In this document: in pieces, positions 50,812-59,549 of the stretch | Layout: each line of letters opens with the position of its first letter | Position numbering within the stretch: position 1 is the stretch's first letter | Virus record (IMG/VR): IMGVR_UViG_3300025668_000006 | Span: 1-59,549 of that record | DNA: 59,549 bases | DNA from: a virus | Reading direction: 5' to 3' (one strand) | Notes under the pieces: model-generated | Seen by the model: only the letters and a program-made list of their open reading frames with translations | Told to the model about the DNA's origin: nothing | The model's database searches: none | Position numbers and translations under genes: made by a program

Positions 50812-52113
50812 TTATTTACCAACGATTGCTTCTATAACTCTCTCTTCTGTAGAATCGTCATTGACTAAACTTTTTCCAATTAATGCACCGTTTCTTGGTT
50901 CTGCTTCAGCTCTAGCACATCCTGCTTTATCGCAAGATACTAACATATCGCCTTTTCTTACAGGACCACATACTCTTACCGGTACTCTTCCTGTCATTGC
51001 AACCGTAGCTGTAGTACCTTCTAAACTGCCGTTCATAATAAAGGCAGGTTTGTCTGATTGAACACCAATAACTTTTGTACAATGATTTTCAGTACATATA
51101 GTTACCTCAGCAACACCACCTATACATAGGACGGTACCTACTGGATATTCTCTATCAGATTTATACTTTTCTGCCAAGTCAGCGTATCTCGCTTGCGTAG
51201 CAGTTGTTGTTAAAATATTTGTTGATGGATTGTAATATAAACTTGAATCTGCTTTTAGATTATTAGTACCTGAATTACTATCAACAAAAGTTAAATATCT
51301 TGTTGCGTTTTGAGTTGATTCAGAAGTTATATTTACAGCATTTGCTAATGAAGCAGTACCTGTAATAGTATTTGCAACTAAAGTATCAACCGTTAATGTT
51401 GCAGAAGCTAATCCTGAAAGTTTTGCAAGTGTAACCGTGTTATCAGCAATTTGTAAAGTACCAATAGCATTATCTGCTATCATAGTACTTGTAACCGTAT
51501 TTGTATCACCATTAGTAATAACGGTACCACTAGCGTTAGGTAGTGTGATTACATTATCTTGTGTTGGTTCATCTACTCTTAAAGTTGTTTCAAATGAGTC
51601 TGCTGTTAGTCCTTCAAATAACATTGAAGCACCATTGATTGTTAATCCTGCACCAACAAGTGTACCACCGGCAGATATACCACCTGTTGTATTTAATTGT
51701 TCGTTACCAAAATCAATTGTACCACTTGCAGAAGTAATTGAAGAAGTACCAATCTGTATGTTTGCAATCTCAGCTGTTGTCGCAACATCAATTGTTGATA
51801 GACCAGTTAAGTTTGTATTTAATCCGAGTGTTAGTGTATCTGGTGATGATACCGTTGCAGTAAGACCTGTGCCACTTGCTACGGTTAATGTATTACCAGA
51901 GGCAATCGCCTGAACATTTGTTCCGTCTGTTAATGTAAAACCAGCAGCTGCAATCGCAATACTATTGATTTCGTTAACAGCACCAATTACAGAAGTTGCA
52001 GATAAAGTAGGATCCAGAGTGGCAATATCACCAAAGTCTGAGGACGCTAATGCGTTAAATTCTATTCTTAATTTATCTAAACTATCTGTACTATTTACCT
52101 GTCTTACAGCCAT
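50812..52113 (-). CDS. Tail-fibre protein with C-terminal G2-peptidase-like domain
   Basis: This 433-residue protein starts RQVNSTDSLDKLRIEFNALASSDFGDIATLDPTLSATSVIGAVNEIN, continues with fibre-type repeats (MLFEGLTADSFETTLRVDEPTQDNVITLPNASGTVITNGD), and ends with ARYADLAEKYKSDREYPVGTVLCIGG...GRVPVRVCGPVRKGDMLV, a C-terminal domain common in cyanophage fibres and related to self-cleaving chaperone (peptidase G2) domains. This domain is unusually rich in cysteine (about seven, for example ICTENHC and SCDKAGC). It opens the stretch immediately upstream of the modification cluster. Confidence 0.8.
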   Translation of the reverse strand: MAVRQVNSTDSLDKLRIEFNALASSDFGDIATLDPTLSATSVIGAVNEINSIAIAAAGFTLTDGTNVQAIASGNTLTVASGTGLTATVSSPDTLTLGLNTNLTGLSTIDVATTAEIANIQIGTSSITSASGTIDFGNEQLNTTGGISAGGTLVGAGLTINGASMLFEGLTADSFETTLRVDEPTQDNVITLPNASGTVITNGDTNTVTSTMIADNAIGTLQIADNTVTLAKLSGLASATLTVDTLVANTITGTASLANAVNITSESTQNATRYLTFVDSNSGTNNLKADSSLYYNPSTNILTTTATQARYADLAEKYKSDREYPVGTVLCIGGVAEVTICTENHCTKVIGVQSDKPAFIMNGSLEGTTATVAMTGRVPVRVCGPVRKGDMLVSCDKAGCARAEAEPRNGALIGKSLVNDDSTEERVIEAIVGK

Positions 52114-52343
52114 TATTTTTTATCCTTACACATATTTTTTATTAAACTTTTTATTTCAAAAAGTTCTGCCTTTAAAGTATTTATCTCTCTACACATTGAC
52201 TTCATATTATCAACACTTGACTTTCTCATTTCTCTTCTTTTCATATACAACTCATATTCGCTTGAGTTTGTATTAATGATACCTCCGGATTCCGTATCTC
52301 TTATTAAATATTGTTCAGTTTCTACTTTTTGGAATCTTGCCAT
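52113..52343 (-). CDS. Small coiled-coil protein
   Basis: This 76-residue protein has an N-terminal strand region (KVETEQYLIRDTESGGIINTNSSEYELYMKRREMRK) and a C-terminal coiled-coil segment (NMKSMCREINTLKAELFEIKSLIKNM). Its stop overlaps the next start by one base. Similar short coiled-coil proteins occur beside tail genes of marine myoviruses. Role unknown. Confidence 0.7.
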   Translation of the reverse strand: MARFQKVETEQYLIRDTESGGIINTNSSEYELYMKRREMRKSSVDNMKSMCREINTLKAELFEIKSLIKNMCKDKK

Positions 52344-52347
52344 AGTA

Positions 52348-55300
52348 TTAAATCGCTAATGCGATACCTCTCATATCTCGTAAGATTGGTGGATAACTAG
52401 AGTTAGTTCCTTTTAATACAATCTTAATTTGAAACGCAGTAAAGGCGTTCAATTGTTCTTGTGAATATTGATATTCTCTAAAATCAAAATCATCTTTAGA
52501 TTTTGCAACTGAATTATCTTCAACCCCACCAGTATTGAAAGGTCTCCAGTCAATCTCTCCAATAGTTCTAACTTCATCAGCACTTGTTGTTCTAAAGTAA
52601 ACTTCAACTTTAGAAGAATCTCTAACAACTTGTGTTAGTCTAATATCTAATGCAGTTGAGTTATTAATAAGTGTAACCGGTTTCGTAATATATTGAGACG
52701 CAGTTGATGAACCATTTGCAGAAGTTTCAGCAACATAGTTAGGTGTATTACCAGTAGTTGGATCGTTTAATCTATTTGCAATACAGAAAACACTACTTCT
52801 ATCTAAATCAATTACTGGAGACAATTTACTACTTGTCGTTGTTAATTTCATAATAGTATAGAAAGATTTTTGTCCTGCCATTCTAGTTGTTTCATTTGGT
52901 CCAGACATAACTGCTTGTGGCGCAGTAAAGTAAATATCGTCTACTAATGTAACCGATTGTCTATTACCTTCAGCAACTAATGAATATGGTGTTTGAGAAC
53001 CGTGAAGTGATTTACTAGATGTTGTTCTAATAAATGGTTCAATACCTGTACCAGGAACGGTCATAGTTTGTAGACCACCTAGGTTTAATACATCAAATTG
53101 TTTATTACCGGTAACAAGTACTCCTGTACCTCCAATATCACCATCAGTATTTGCAGTTCCTGCTGATGTAATATCAAAACTATCTAATGTTATATTAGAA
53201 ATAGAATTATATGTTCCGTTTATATCTGTATGTGGAATACCATTGTGTGTACCATTAGGAACACCAGAGATAGTAACCACAGAATTTGTATCGTGTAAAT
53301 TGTGATTTGGAAAGAAAACTCTAATTACACTTGAAGCGTTTGTTGTTCTTAATCCGTTTTGTCTAATATTTTGTGCCGGTAGTTCTTTACTTCCTAGATG
53401 AACCGTACCTACAACACTACTAAACTCACATCTTTTCATTGTGAATTTCATATCTTCGTTTTGTTCAGCAGTCCAAGTTGAACCGTTTTGAGATTTGAAC
53501 ATAACACCAGCATATGGTTGTTTAGATATTGTTCTATTAGAACCGATATTTGTTTCTCCTAATCTACCTACATACATATTGTAATCATTTGAGTTAGATA
53601 GTACCGTCATTGCATATTCAACTTTATCTTGTATGTAAATAGGCGCAGGGAATGTAAATGTTGTTTTAACTGAACCATCAATACTTGTATTTACAGAAGA
53701 TGGATTCAATGAAACTTCACCAAATGGTAATACTTTACTTCCAGGATAACCATTAACCGTATTTCTAATTTGAACGGTTACAGGAATGTTTGCGTCTTTT
53801 GTTGAAAAGAATAAATCAACAGAAGATATGAATACACCACCAGGTTCATCTGTCATAAATGTTTGTGATAGTGGATCAACCCAACCAATAATTCTTGTAC
53901 CTTGTCTTGTACTTGTTTGTAAAACGGTTTGTGTATCTGTAACCGTTTGTTGTACACCTCTAAATTCTCTTGTAGAAACAATTGTGTCTCTAACGGTATT
54001 TAATAATCCTCTTGCAATATATTCAGCATTAGCCGCAGTAGCAACAGCAGCTGCGTCTGTAGAGTTAGTAGAAGAAGAAGTTAATCTAAATGTTCTTTCT
54101 CCAGTTCTCCATCTAGGATTTGTATCTACTTTAGGATCCGGTATTGTGAAAACTCCTTCAACAGAACCTGAACCGTCAGTAATTAAGTTACCTCCAACTG
54201 AACCACCATCTGGTGTACAATAAGAAGCAATATTTACATTATCAAAGAATGGAAATACTCTTGTATTTGGTTTTAATCTTGTAGCTTTAAATGCAACATC
54301 ACGGCTTCTGATAAATGGTACAAATGCAACACTAACAACTCTATCTCCCATAGATGTTCTTATCGTTTGAGGTACGGCAGTTGTTGTAATACCTGACCTA
54401 CTTTGGTTAACTTGGTTGATAGAAGTAATTTCTGTTCTTTGTACAACAGCACGACCACTTCTAAATGTTCCACCTGAAGCTGTAGTTGAAGATGTTAATG
54501 CTCTTCCAGTCCAGTTAGTTTGCCATTCATTCCATACCGTTCCAAGTGAGATTTCATTTTGATTTGTGATACCACTTTGTCTTTGTAATTGGTCCCACGC
54601 ACCTGTATTTGAGTTAACTACTAAATCAGGAGTTCTTTGTGTTTCTCTCCATTCATCACTTGATGGTGTTAAATCTATTGTTCCCATCCAACTGAAAATT
54701 GCAAATGGGTTAACATTAATTGCTTTAGAAGCAAAAGGTTGATTTATTAAATCTACTTCTGTATATGGTAAAGTTAATACATCACCAGTTTTTTGGTAGT
54801 TTGCAGCTGCTCTATCAGTAGCAACTAGTGCTGTACCATCTTCGTCAATCTCTTCTAGTTTTACAGCGTCTTGGTTAAACAAAGGTCTTAATTCACCTTT
54901 TGCATAATCAATAGAACATCTGTATGAACCGTTGGTTACTTCACCGATACCGTGACCGTTAAAGTTATCTACAACAAATCCATTTTTAAATCTATCAAAA
55001 CCATCAGCGTCTTGTATCTGTAAAGATTGAGCCGCACTTTCTAATAAAGACAATTGAGTGTAATATTCAATTCTATCAATTTTCTTATCAATGGCACCAA
55101 TATCTCTCATTGTATATCTTCTATTTTCTACCGTCTCATATGATACATCATCTGGAGACAATGTATAAGGTGGTAAAGAAATAGTGTATAGGTGCATTGC
55201 GTTATCAATAGAACCTGGTTCTTGTGGTATACTATCTTCAGCACCTTTAAGTACTTCAAAAGTACCTTCTTTATTTAAGAATAATTTATCAACTCTTCCT

Positions 55301-58300
55301 TTGTAAAATTCGTGGTCTGTGGTTACATTTGTTTTAAACTTAACAACTTCAATTGAAGCTGTTGCAGGATAAGTTCTATCTTGTGTACCAGAGTTAATTG
55401 TACTTGCGTCAGCTACTCTAGGTCTAAAGTCTAATGTGTCTCTTAATTCATAAGTTTCTCCTGATGTATCAGAAGTATAACTAGGTATATCTTCGTAATT
55501 AATAATACCTGAATAACTATCTACACTAAAGAAGTCACCAGAACCGTGTGTAAAGTAATTAAATGTAATTAATAATTGTCCTGTTGGAGCTAAACTATTT
55601 TCTTTTCTAACTATTCTTGCAATATCATAGAAGTTATCTCTTTGTCCACTATCAAGTGTAAATCTATCTGTAATGTCTGTATCACTTGCAGTAGGTGTAG
55701 TACTAAAGTCAGCAGCCATTTTAACAGATACTAATTGATATCCGTCAGCAACACCTAATGAGATATGATTTGCAGTTGCAGCTCCTGAAGTTGTAATAGT
55801 TGTTGTTGCGTTTGATACTAAATTTTTTGATTTTTCGTTTTGTGCAGATTTAGATATAGTCGCAATAATTTTTACTTCGTGGTCAGAATGATTAGAACCA
55901 AAATCTAAAGTTAATGAACGACCTACTGGAGAACCACCTAATGTGAAACAAGCAACACCTTCGTGGTTATTACCTGTTGTAGATAGTCTGTCACCTGCTG
56001 TACCTGCAGAAGATGAACCACCTGCTGACATAATAGTTACCGAATAATCTAATTCTTGTTGGGCAACAAAAGTTTCACCTGTGTTTGCAGTAATTGTAAT
56101 ATCACCAGTTGAAGATAAAGAACCTACAAATGTTTTTCTTACAACAAATGATGTATCAGAAATACCAGAGTTGTCTGTTGTTTTTAATGTTTTAATTGTT
56201 GAGTAAGGTAAAGAGAACAATGAAATGTTTTTACTTGCGTCTTGTAATTTTCCTCTTCTTCTTATAATCAATGAGTTTGAAACGGCAGTTGTAGAAATTG
56301 CACTATCAAGTCTAATTGAAGATGAATTGATAATGTTAATTACCGTTCTAGTTAAAATAGTACCAGCCGTTGTCGCAAACTGAACACTATCTCCTACTTT
56401 TAATTCTGTTAAAAATTGCGTATTGAAACCGGTTACATCAGAAGATGAAGCACTAATGGAAATATTACCAGATAATGTTTTATTTTCTCCGTATGTTCCA
56501 GATAAATCAGCTTGAGAAGTATATACTGGACTTCCTGCCATTGTAATTTCTTTTACATCACTTGAACCGTAATGTGTAAAACCTAGATTACCAAATACAT
56601 TTGCTTTTACTACAGCAGTATTAGATGAAGTACCACCAGTGATTGTTTCACCTGGTATAAATTCACCTTGTACACTTGATAATACTACACAAGATGTTGA
56701 GATAGTACCACCGGCACCTGCACCAGAATGTCCTGTACCATCAACGGCAACATCATCAGCGTCATACAATTCAAATTCTCTTTTTGCAACACCACCAATT
56801 TTTTGTCTTACATAGTAAACATTGTCATTTAATTCTACTTGCGTAGCGACACCTGCTATCGTAATTGCGTCACCATCAGAAAGTTCTACATCAGCAGATA
56901 ATGTAATCTCTACTGGATTTGCTGCTGTTGATGAAGTGATTGCAGCTGTTGTGTTTGTTGAAACACTTTCTTTAATACCGTTAGCACCTGAAGTAGTACC
57001 AGTGATTGTTTCACCAGTTGTAAATGCTACATTTGTTGGAATTTTTATATGACTAAACATTTCTACATCAAACAAATAATGTTTGAATATATTACTTGAA
57101 GAAGGAGATATATTTGACGCAGTTGAAATACCAGCACCTGTCGTTGCGTTAAATTCATAACCTTTAGATTTTGCACGACCAATGTCTTTTACTTTGTTTT
57201 CAACATTTGTTGATATATTACCAGCAGTATATGCCTCACTAGCAAGTTTTAATTGTAATCCTTTAAACGCTTCTGTCTTACCGGTTACAAAGTTAATGTC
57301 TGGAGAGTTATAAGCGTTTGATACATTGATGAAGTTACCAACATCAAAGATAGTATTGAAACCATTTTCAGTTCCAGTACTTTTTGGTTTATCAACAGGA
57401 ACAAAAGTTGTTCCAATTTTATCAACTTCATAACCTTTTACATATGCTTTACCAGGAGATAAACCTAATGCAAGTTTGTTAGCGTCACCACCAGCGGCAG
57501 CAGTAAAGATACCTCTATTACCAGTAGTATTATCTAAATGTTCTCTAATATCTAAATCAAATGGTCTGATTGTGTAATCACCACTTTCGTCAGCAGTTCT
57601 TCTTGCTAATGTGTCTTCCAAAATAGAGTATTCAGTTGTTCTAACCCTATTTTGGAGAGTACCGTTATCTAGTCTTAATAACTCTATGAAGCTTGAATCT
57701 TCAACGGAAGTGTTTGTAAGTTTAGATAGCGTTAAATCTACTTTAAATCTGTGAGCACCTGGAGCATTTGCGTTTGATGAACCAGCTGCATTGTCTACAA
57801 GTGAAGGATCTAAATTAGGGGTTACAAAACTTTCAGTAACCGTTAGACCTACTCTATAAGATGGTGTGTTTGTATACTTGTCTAATACAATTGTTTGTTT
57901 TGCAACATTAACAGCATAACCATTAATGTAGTAAGTACCAGAAGCAATTGAAGCAGCAGAACCAGTTTCAGCAGTTGTAACCACTCCACTAATATTTGTA
58001 CTTCCATTAAATACACCTAAAATTGTTTCACCAGCAACAAAGTCTGGTGTTTGATTTCCAGTTCCTGTTTTAGTATATTTTACATAAAGAGTTGCAGGGT
58101 CAGTAGAAGTTGCAACATCTGAATTAATTACTTTTGCAACAACACCAGATGTTTGACCGGTTACTTCTAATCCAACAAAGTCTGCTAGAGTAGTTGTACC
58201 TGTAAATGATGTTAACTGAATCGCATAGTATTCCAAGTCGTAAGTAATCTCACCAGGAATCATTTGAGCACCTTGCTCAAAGATATGGTTACCCATTTTT

Positions 58301-58449
58301 TCAAATTGGTTTTGTAATATAGTTTGCGATTGTGTTAGTTCTCTAGCCTGTACAGCAAATGCTGGTCTAAACAATATTCTATGAAAGTTTTTATCTTCCA
58401 AGAAATCGTCATAGTACGGCGAGAGGTTAAAGTCAGTTGGACTTGGCAT
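52348..58449 (-). CDS. Giant structural protein (DUF4815-type), 2033 aa
   Basis: The N-terminus FNLSPYYDDFLEDKNFHRILFRPAFAVQARELTQSQTILQNQFEKMGNHIFEQGAQMIPGEITYD is the DUF4815 lead typical of large T4-like cyanophage baseplate/tail proteins. The body is a chain of beta-rich domains with repeated VGETITGTTSG-type segments. Near 1060-1300 is a block with ENRRYTMRDIGAIDKKIDRIEYYTQLSLLESAA, and a conserved VDPLSQTFMTDEPGGVFISSVDLFFSTKDANIPV segment follows. At 6.1 kb it is the longest gene in the window. A baseplate-wedge or tail role is inferred. Confidence 0.85.
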   Translation of the reverse strand: MPSPTDFNLSPYYDDFLEDKNFHRILFRPAFAVQARELTQSQTILQNQFEKMGNHIFEQGAQMIPGEITYDLEYYAIQLTSFTGTTTLADFVGLEVTGQTSGVVAKVINSDVATSTDPATLYVKYTKTGTGNQTPDFVAGETILGVFNGSTNISGVVTTAETGSAASIASGTYYINGYAVNVAKQTIVLDKYTNTPSYRVGLTVTESFVTPNLDPSLVDNAAGSSNANAPGAHRFKVDLTLSKLTNTSVEDSSFIELLRLDNGTLQNRVRTTEYSILEDTLARRTADESGDYTIRPFDLDIREHLDNTTGNRGIFTAAAGGDANKLALGLSPGKAYVKGYEVDKIGTTFVPVDKPKSTGTENGFNTIFDVGNFINVSNAYNSPDINFVTGKTEAFKGLQLKLASEAYTAGNISTNVENKVKDIGRAKSKGYEFNATTGAGISTASNISPSSSNIFKHYLFDVEMFSHIKIPTNVAFTTGETITGTTSGANGIKESVSTNTTAAITSSTAANPVEITLSADVELSDGDAITIAGVATQVELNDNVYYVRQKIGGVAKREFELYDADDVAVDGTGHSGAGAGGTISTSCVVLSSVQGEFIPGETITGGTSSNTAVVKANVFGNLGFTHYGSSDVKEITMAGSPVYTSQADLSGTYGENKTLSGNISISASSSDVTGFNTQFLTELKVGDSVQFATTAGTILTRTVINIINSSSIRLDSAISTTAVSNSLIIRRRGKLQDASKNISLFSLPYSTIKTLKTTDNSGISDTSFVVRKTFVGSLSSTGDITITANTGETFVAQQELDYSVTIMSAGGSSSAGTAGDRLSTTGNNHEGVACFTLGGSPVGRSLTLDFGSNHSDHEVKIIATISKSAQNEKSKNLVSNATTTITTSGAATANHISLGVADGYQLVSVKMAADFSTTPTASDTDITDRFTLDSGQRDNFYDIARIVRKENSLAPTGQLLITFNYFTHGSGDFFSVDSYSGIINYEDIPSYTSDTSGETYELRDTLDFRPRVADASTINSGTQDRTYPATASIEVVKFKTNVTTDHEFYKGRVDKLFLNKEGTFEVLKGAEDSIPQEPGSIDNAMHLYTISLPPYTLSPDDVSYETVENRRYTMRDIGAIDKKIDRIEYYTQLSLLESAAQSLQIQDADGFDRFKNGFVVDNFNGHGIGEVTNGSYRCSIDYAKGELRPLFNQDAVKLEEIDEDGTALVATDRAAANYQKTGDVLTLPYTEVDLINQPFASKAINVNPFAIFSWMGTIDLTPSSDEWRETQRTPDLVVNSNTGAWDQLQRQSGITNQNEISLGTVWNEWQTNWTGRALTSSTTASGGTFRSGRAVVQRTEITSINQVNQSRSGITTTAVPQTIRTSMGDRVVSVAFVPFIRSRDVAFKATRLKPNTRVFPFFDNVNIASYCTPDGGSVGGNLITDGSGSVEGVFTIPDPKVDTNPRWRTGERTFRLTSSSTNSTDAAAVATAANAEYIARGLLNTVRDTIVSTREFRGVQQTVTDTQTVLQTSTRQGTRIIGWVDPLSQTFMTDEPGGVFISSVDLFFSTKDANIPVTVQIRNTVNGYPGSKVLPFGEVSLNPSSVNTSIDGSVKTTFTFPAPIYIQDKVEYAMTVLSNSNDYNMYVGRLGETNIGSNRTISKQPYAGVMFKSQNGSTWTAEQNEDMKFTMKRCEFSSVVGTVHLGSKELPAQNIRQNGLRTTNASSVIRVFFPNHNLHDTNSVVTISGVPNGTHNGIPHTDINGTYNSISNITLDSFDITSAGTANTDGDIGGTGVLVTGNKQFDVLNLGGLQTMTVPGTGIEPFIRTTSSKSLHGSQTPYSLVAEGNRQSVTLVDDIYFTAPQAVMSGPNETTRMAGQKSFYTIMKLTTTSSKLSPVIDLDRSSVFCIANRLNDPTTGNTPNYVAETSANGSSTASQYITKPVTLINNSTALDIRLTQVVRDSSKVEVYFRTTSADEVRTIGEIDWRPFNTGGVEDNSVAKSKDDFDFREYQYSQEQLNAFTAFQIKIVLKGTNSSYPPILRDMRGIALAI

Positions 58450-58461
58450 TTATTTTCCTCT

Positions 58462-59549
58462 TTAAAATTCTATGATTAACTTAACATTCTCCGTTTGGTC
58501 AACACTTCTGTTAACCGGTGCTCTATTCTCAATGTACATTACATCGCCAGAGTCCTGGTCAAGTTCAGAAGTTGCATAACCAGAAACTAAAGAAACATTA
58601 TTAACCGTTTCAGTATTACCAGTTGGTGTTCCTGTTGCACTTGAAGTAGAACCTGTAATAACATTTATTCCACTAAATTCAGTTCCGTCTCCATTTGCGT
58701 CAACACCTTCACTATTATATCTTGTTTGTGTGTAGTATAACATATTATTTGCAGTATCAAATGATACTACTTTACCTACAGCACCTGTATTCGTTTGTGT
58801 GATTATTTCGTCTGATTGAAATGTACCAGCACCTGCGTCTAATCTAATTGCTTTTGTTGCTCTTAATGTTGGTGTAGAAGAAGGAGAACCAGCAGATTTA
58901 GGATCTCTAATTAATGCAACTCTTCTAAAATCGTTGGCAGTTGTAAAGTCACCAGAGTTTGCTGTTTCAGCACCTTCAAATGAAGTATTAAGAATTACAA
59001 AGAAACCACCTAGTTCTTCGTGTGGGTCAAATCCGTGACCACCTTTTGGACCAATAATGCAATCTAGTTCAGCACCAGTTAATGCACCACCAGAGGCAGC
59101 ATTAATATCTGATACTCTTACATTTGCAAAAGTATATCCTAATGGTGTTCCTGTTGGAACAACAGAAGTAACCGAACCACTTGAAATTGTAACCGTACAA
59201 GTTCCGTTAGCACCGTCACCTCTAATAGGAATATTAGTAAATGTTCCTGCAGTACCACCAGTACCAGGAGTTTTAATTTTGATAATATCTATAGAACCGT
59301 CTTTAGCATTTGTCGTTGTTGTACTATTTGTTGAGATACCCATAAAGTCTGTTGATAAAAAGTTTGCTTGTTGAGCAGCAGACATAGTGTACATATATTT
59401 CCACTTGTAACCATCAGAAGTTTCTAAAATAAGAATAGAAGCGCCAGTAGGTTCTATCGTTGATGGTGTATTATTATCGTTATCTAAACATTTGTAAACT
59501 TCAAAGTTGGAATTAAGAACATAGAAGTTTGCGTCATATAAATTCGTTG
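58462..59549 (-). CDS. Tail/baseplate structural protein, partial at right edge
   Basis: The frame is open through the right edge, so the start is outside the window. An internal ATG at 59394 is not the likely start, because the preceding residues (FYVLNSNFEVYKCLDN...TSDGYKWKYMYTMSA) are a conserved block of marine myovirus structural proteins. The rest is beta-rich, with GVPLGYTF- and GETVNNVSL-like segments. It ends 12 bases before the DUF4815 gene. It is probably a baseplate or tail component. Confidence 0.82.
   Translation of the reverse strand, partial: TNLYDANFYVLNSNFEVYKCLDNDNNTPSTIEPTGASILILETSDGYKWKYMYTMSAAQQANFLSTDFMGISTNSTTTTNAKDGSIDIIKIKTPGTGGTAGTFTNIPIRGDGANGTCTVTISSGSVTSVVPTGTPLGYTFANVRVSDINAASGGALTGAELDCIIGPKGGHGFDPHEELGGFFVILNTSFEGAETANSGDFTTANDFRRVALIRDPKSAGSPSSTPTLRATKAIRLDAGAGTFQSDEIITQTNTGAVGKVVSFDTANNMLYYTQTRYNSEGVDANGDGTEFSGINVITGSTSSATGTPTGNTETVNNVSLVSGYATSELDQDSGDVMYIENRAPVNRSVDQTENVKLIIEF

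Noticed and set aside
51437-51913. 158-codon plus-strand open frame within the 433-residue fibre gene
   Set aside because: Antisense to a well-supported gene, with Val/Pro/Ser bias typical of reversed repetitive fibre sequence; no ribosome-binding site.
53786-54223. 145-codon plus-strand open frame in the 2033-residue gene
   Set aside because: Antisense to a long conserved structural gene and without coding signals; shadow.
1-59549. Cyanophage origin
   Set aside because: The bilin and fibre themes recall cyanophages, but the window has no psbA/psbD-type genes, and ALA synthase uses the C4 route absent from cyanobacteria. This is not proof, as the window is partial.
1-59549. tRNA genes, CRISPR arrays, insertion sequences or integrase
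   Set aside because: Reading both strands showed no cloverleaf-like clusters, regular direct repeats with spacers, terminal inverted repeats with a transposase, or recombinase motifs. A tRNAscan or repeat search could still find something I missed.

Overview
This window is part of the genome of a T4-like (straboviral-type) marine myovirus. It is AT-rich, every gene lies on the minus strand, and genes are packed edge to edge with many 1-10 base overlaps. The gene order is the T4/cyanomyovirus morphogenesis order: gp13-14-15-(2OG oxygenase)-16-17-18-19-20-67-(small virion proteins)-21-22-23-(tail-tube-like)-uvsY-uvsW-gp55-gp47, read from right to left. The host is probably a heterotrophic alphaproteobacterium (SAR11 or a relative) rather than a cyanobacterium. 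This is an inference from the phage's 5-aminolevulinate synthase (the Shemin/C4 route used by alphaproteobacteria) and from the absence of photosystem genes in the window.

Layout, left to right. 1-4130: early/middle genes (gp47 partial, late sigma factor gp55, a hypothetical, UvsW helicase, UvsY mediator) behind sigma70-type promoters. 4195-18993: head, portal, terminase, tail tube/sheath and neck genes. 19022-22568: a five-gene auxiliary metabolic operon made of a heme-oxygenase-like protein lacking the heme ligand, heme oxygenase, a PcyX-type bilin reductase, ALA synthase and a small membrane protein, behind an exact T4 late-promoter box. 22627-36393: four very large tail-fibre proteins that share an N-terminal module; three carry RCC1-type beta-propeller repeats. 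36417-40359: small fibre/baseplate proteins. 40399-50800: a modification cluster with four radical SAM proteins (three with SPASM-like cysteine-rich C-termini), two 2OG-Fe(II) oxygenases, a cupin/JmjC-like protein, a MptE/DUF115-like protein and several unknowns. In its midst is a virion-like protein ending in three CHxS repeats plus RGRR. 50812-59549: tail fibre/structural proteins, including a 2033-residue DUF4815-type protein and a gene cut by the right edge.

Regulation is partly legible. The uvsY promoter is a perfect TTGACA-17-TATAAT, and the gp55 promoter is TTGACT-17-TATAGT. Exact TATAAATA late boxes precede head, neck, bilin and fibre genes. gp55 made early would then turn on the late genes, including the bilin operon, so the bilin enzymes should be made at the same time as virions.

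The two most notable systems are (1) a self-contained route feeding ALA into heme synthesis and converting heme to a bilin, with an added catalytically dead-looking heme-oxygenase paralogue, and (2) a phage-encoded, RiPP-like post-translational modification cluster whose best candidate substrate is the C-terminal CHxS tail of a virion protein.
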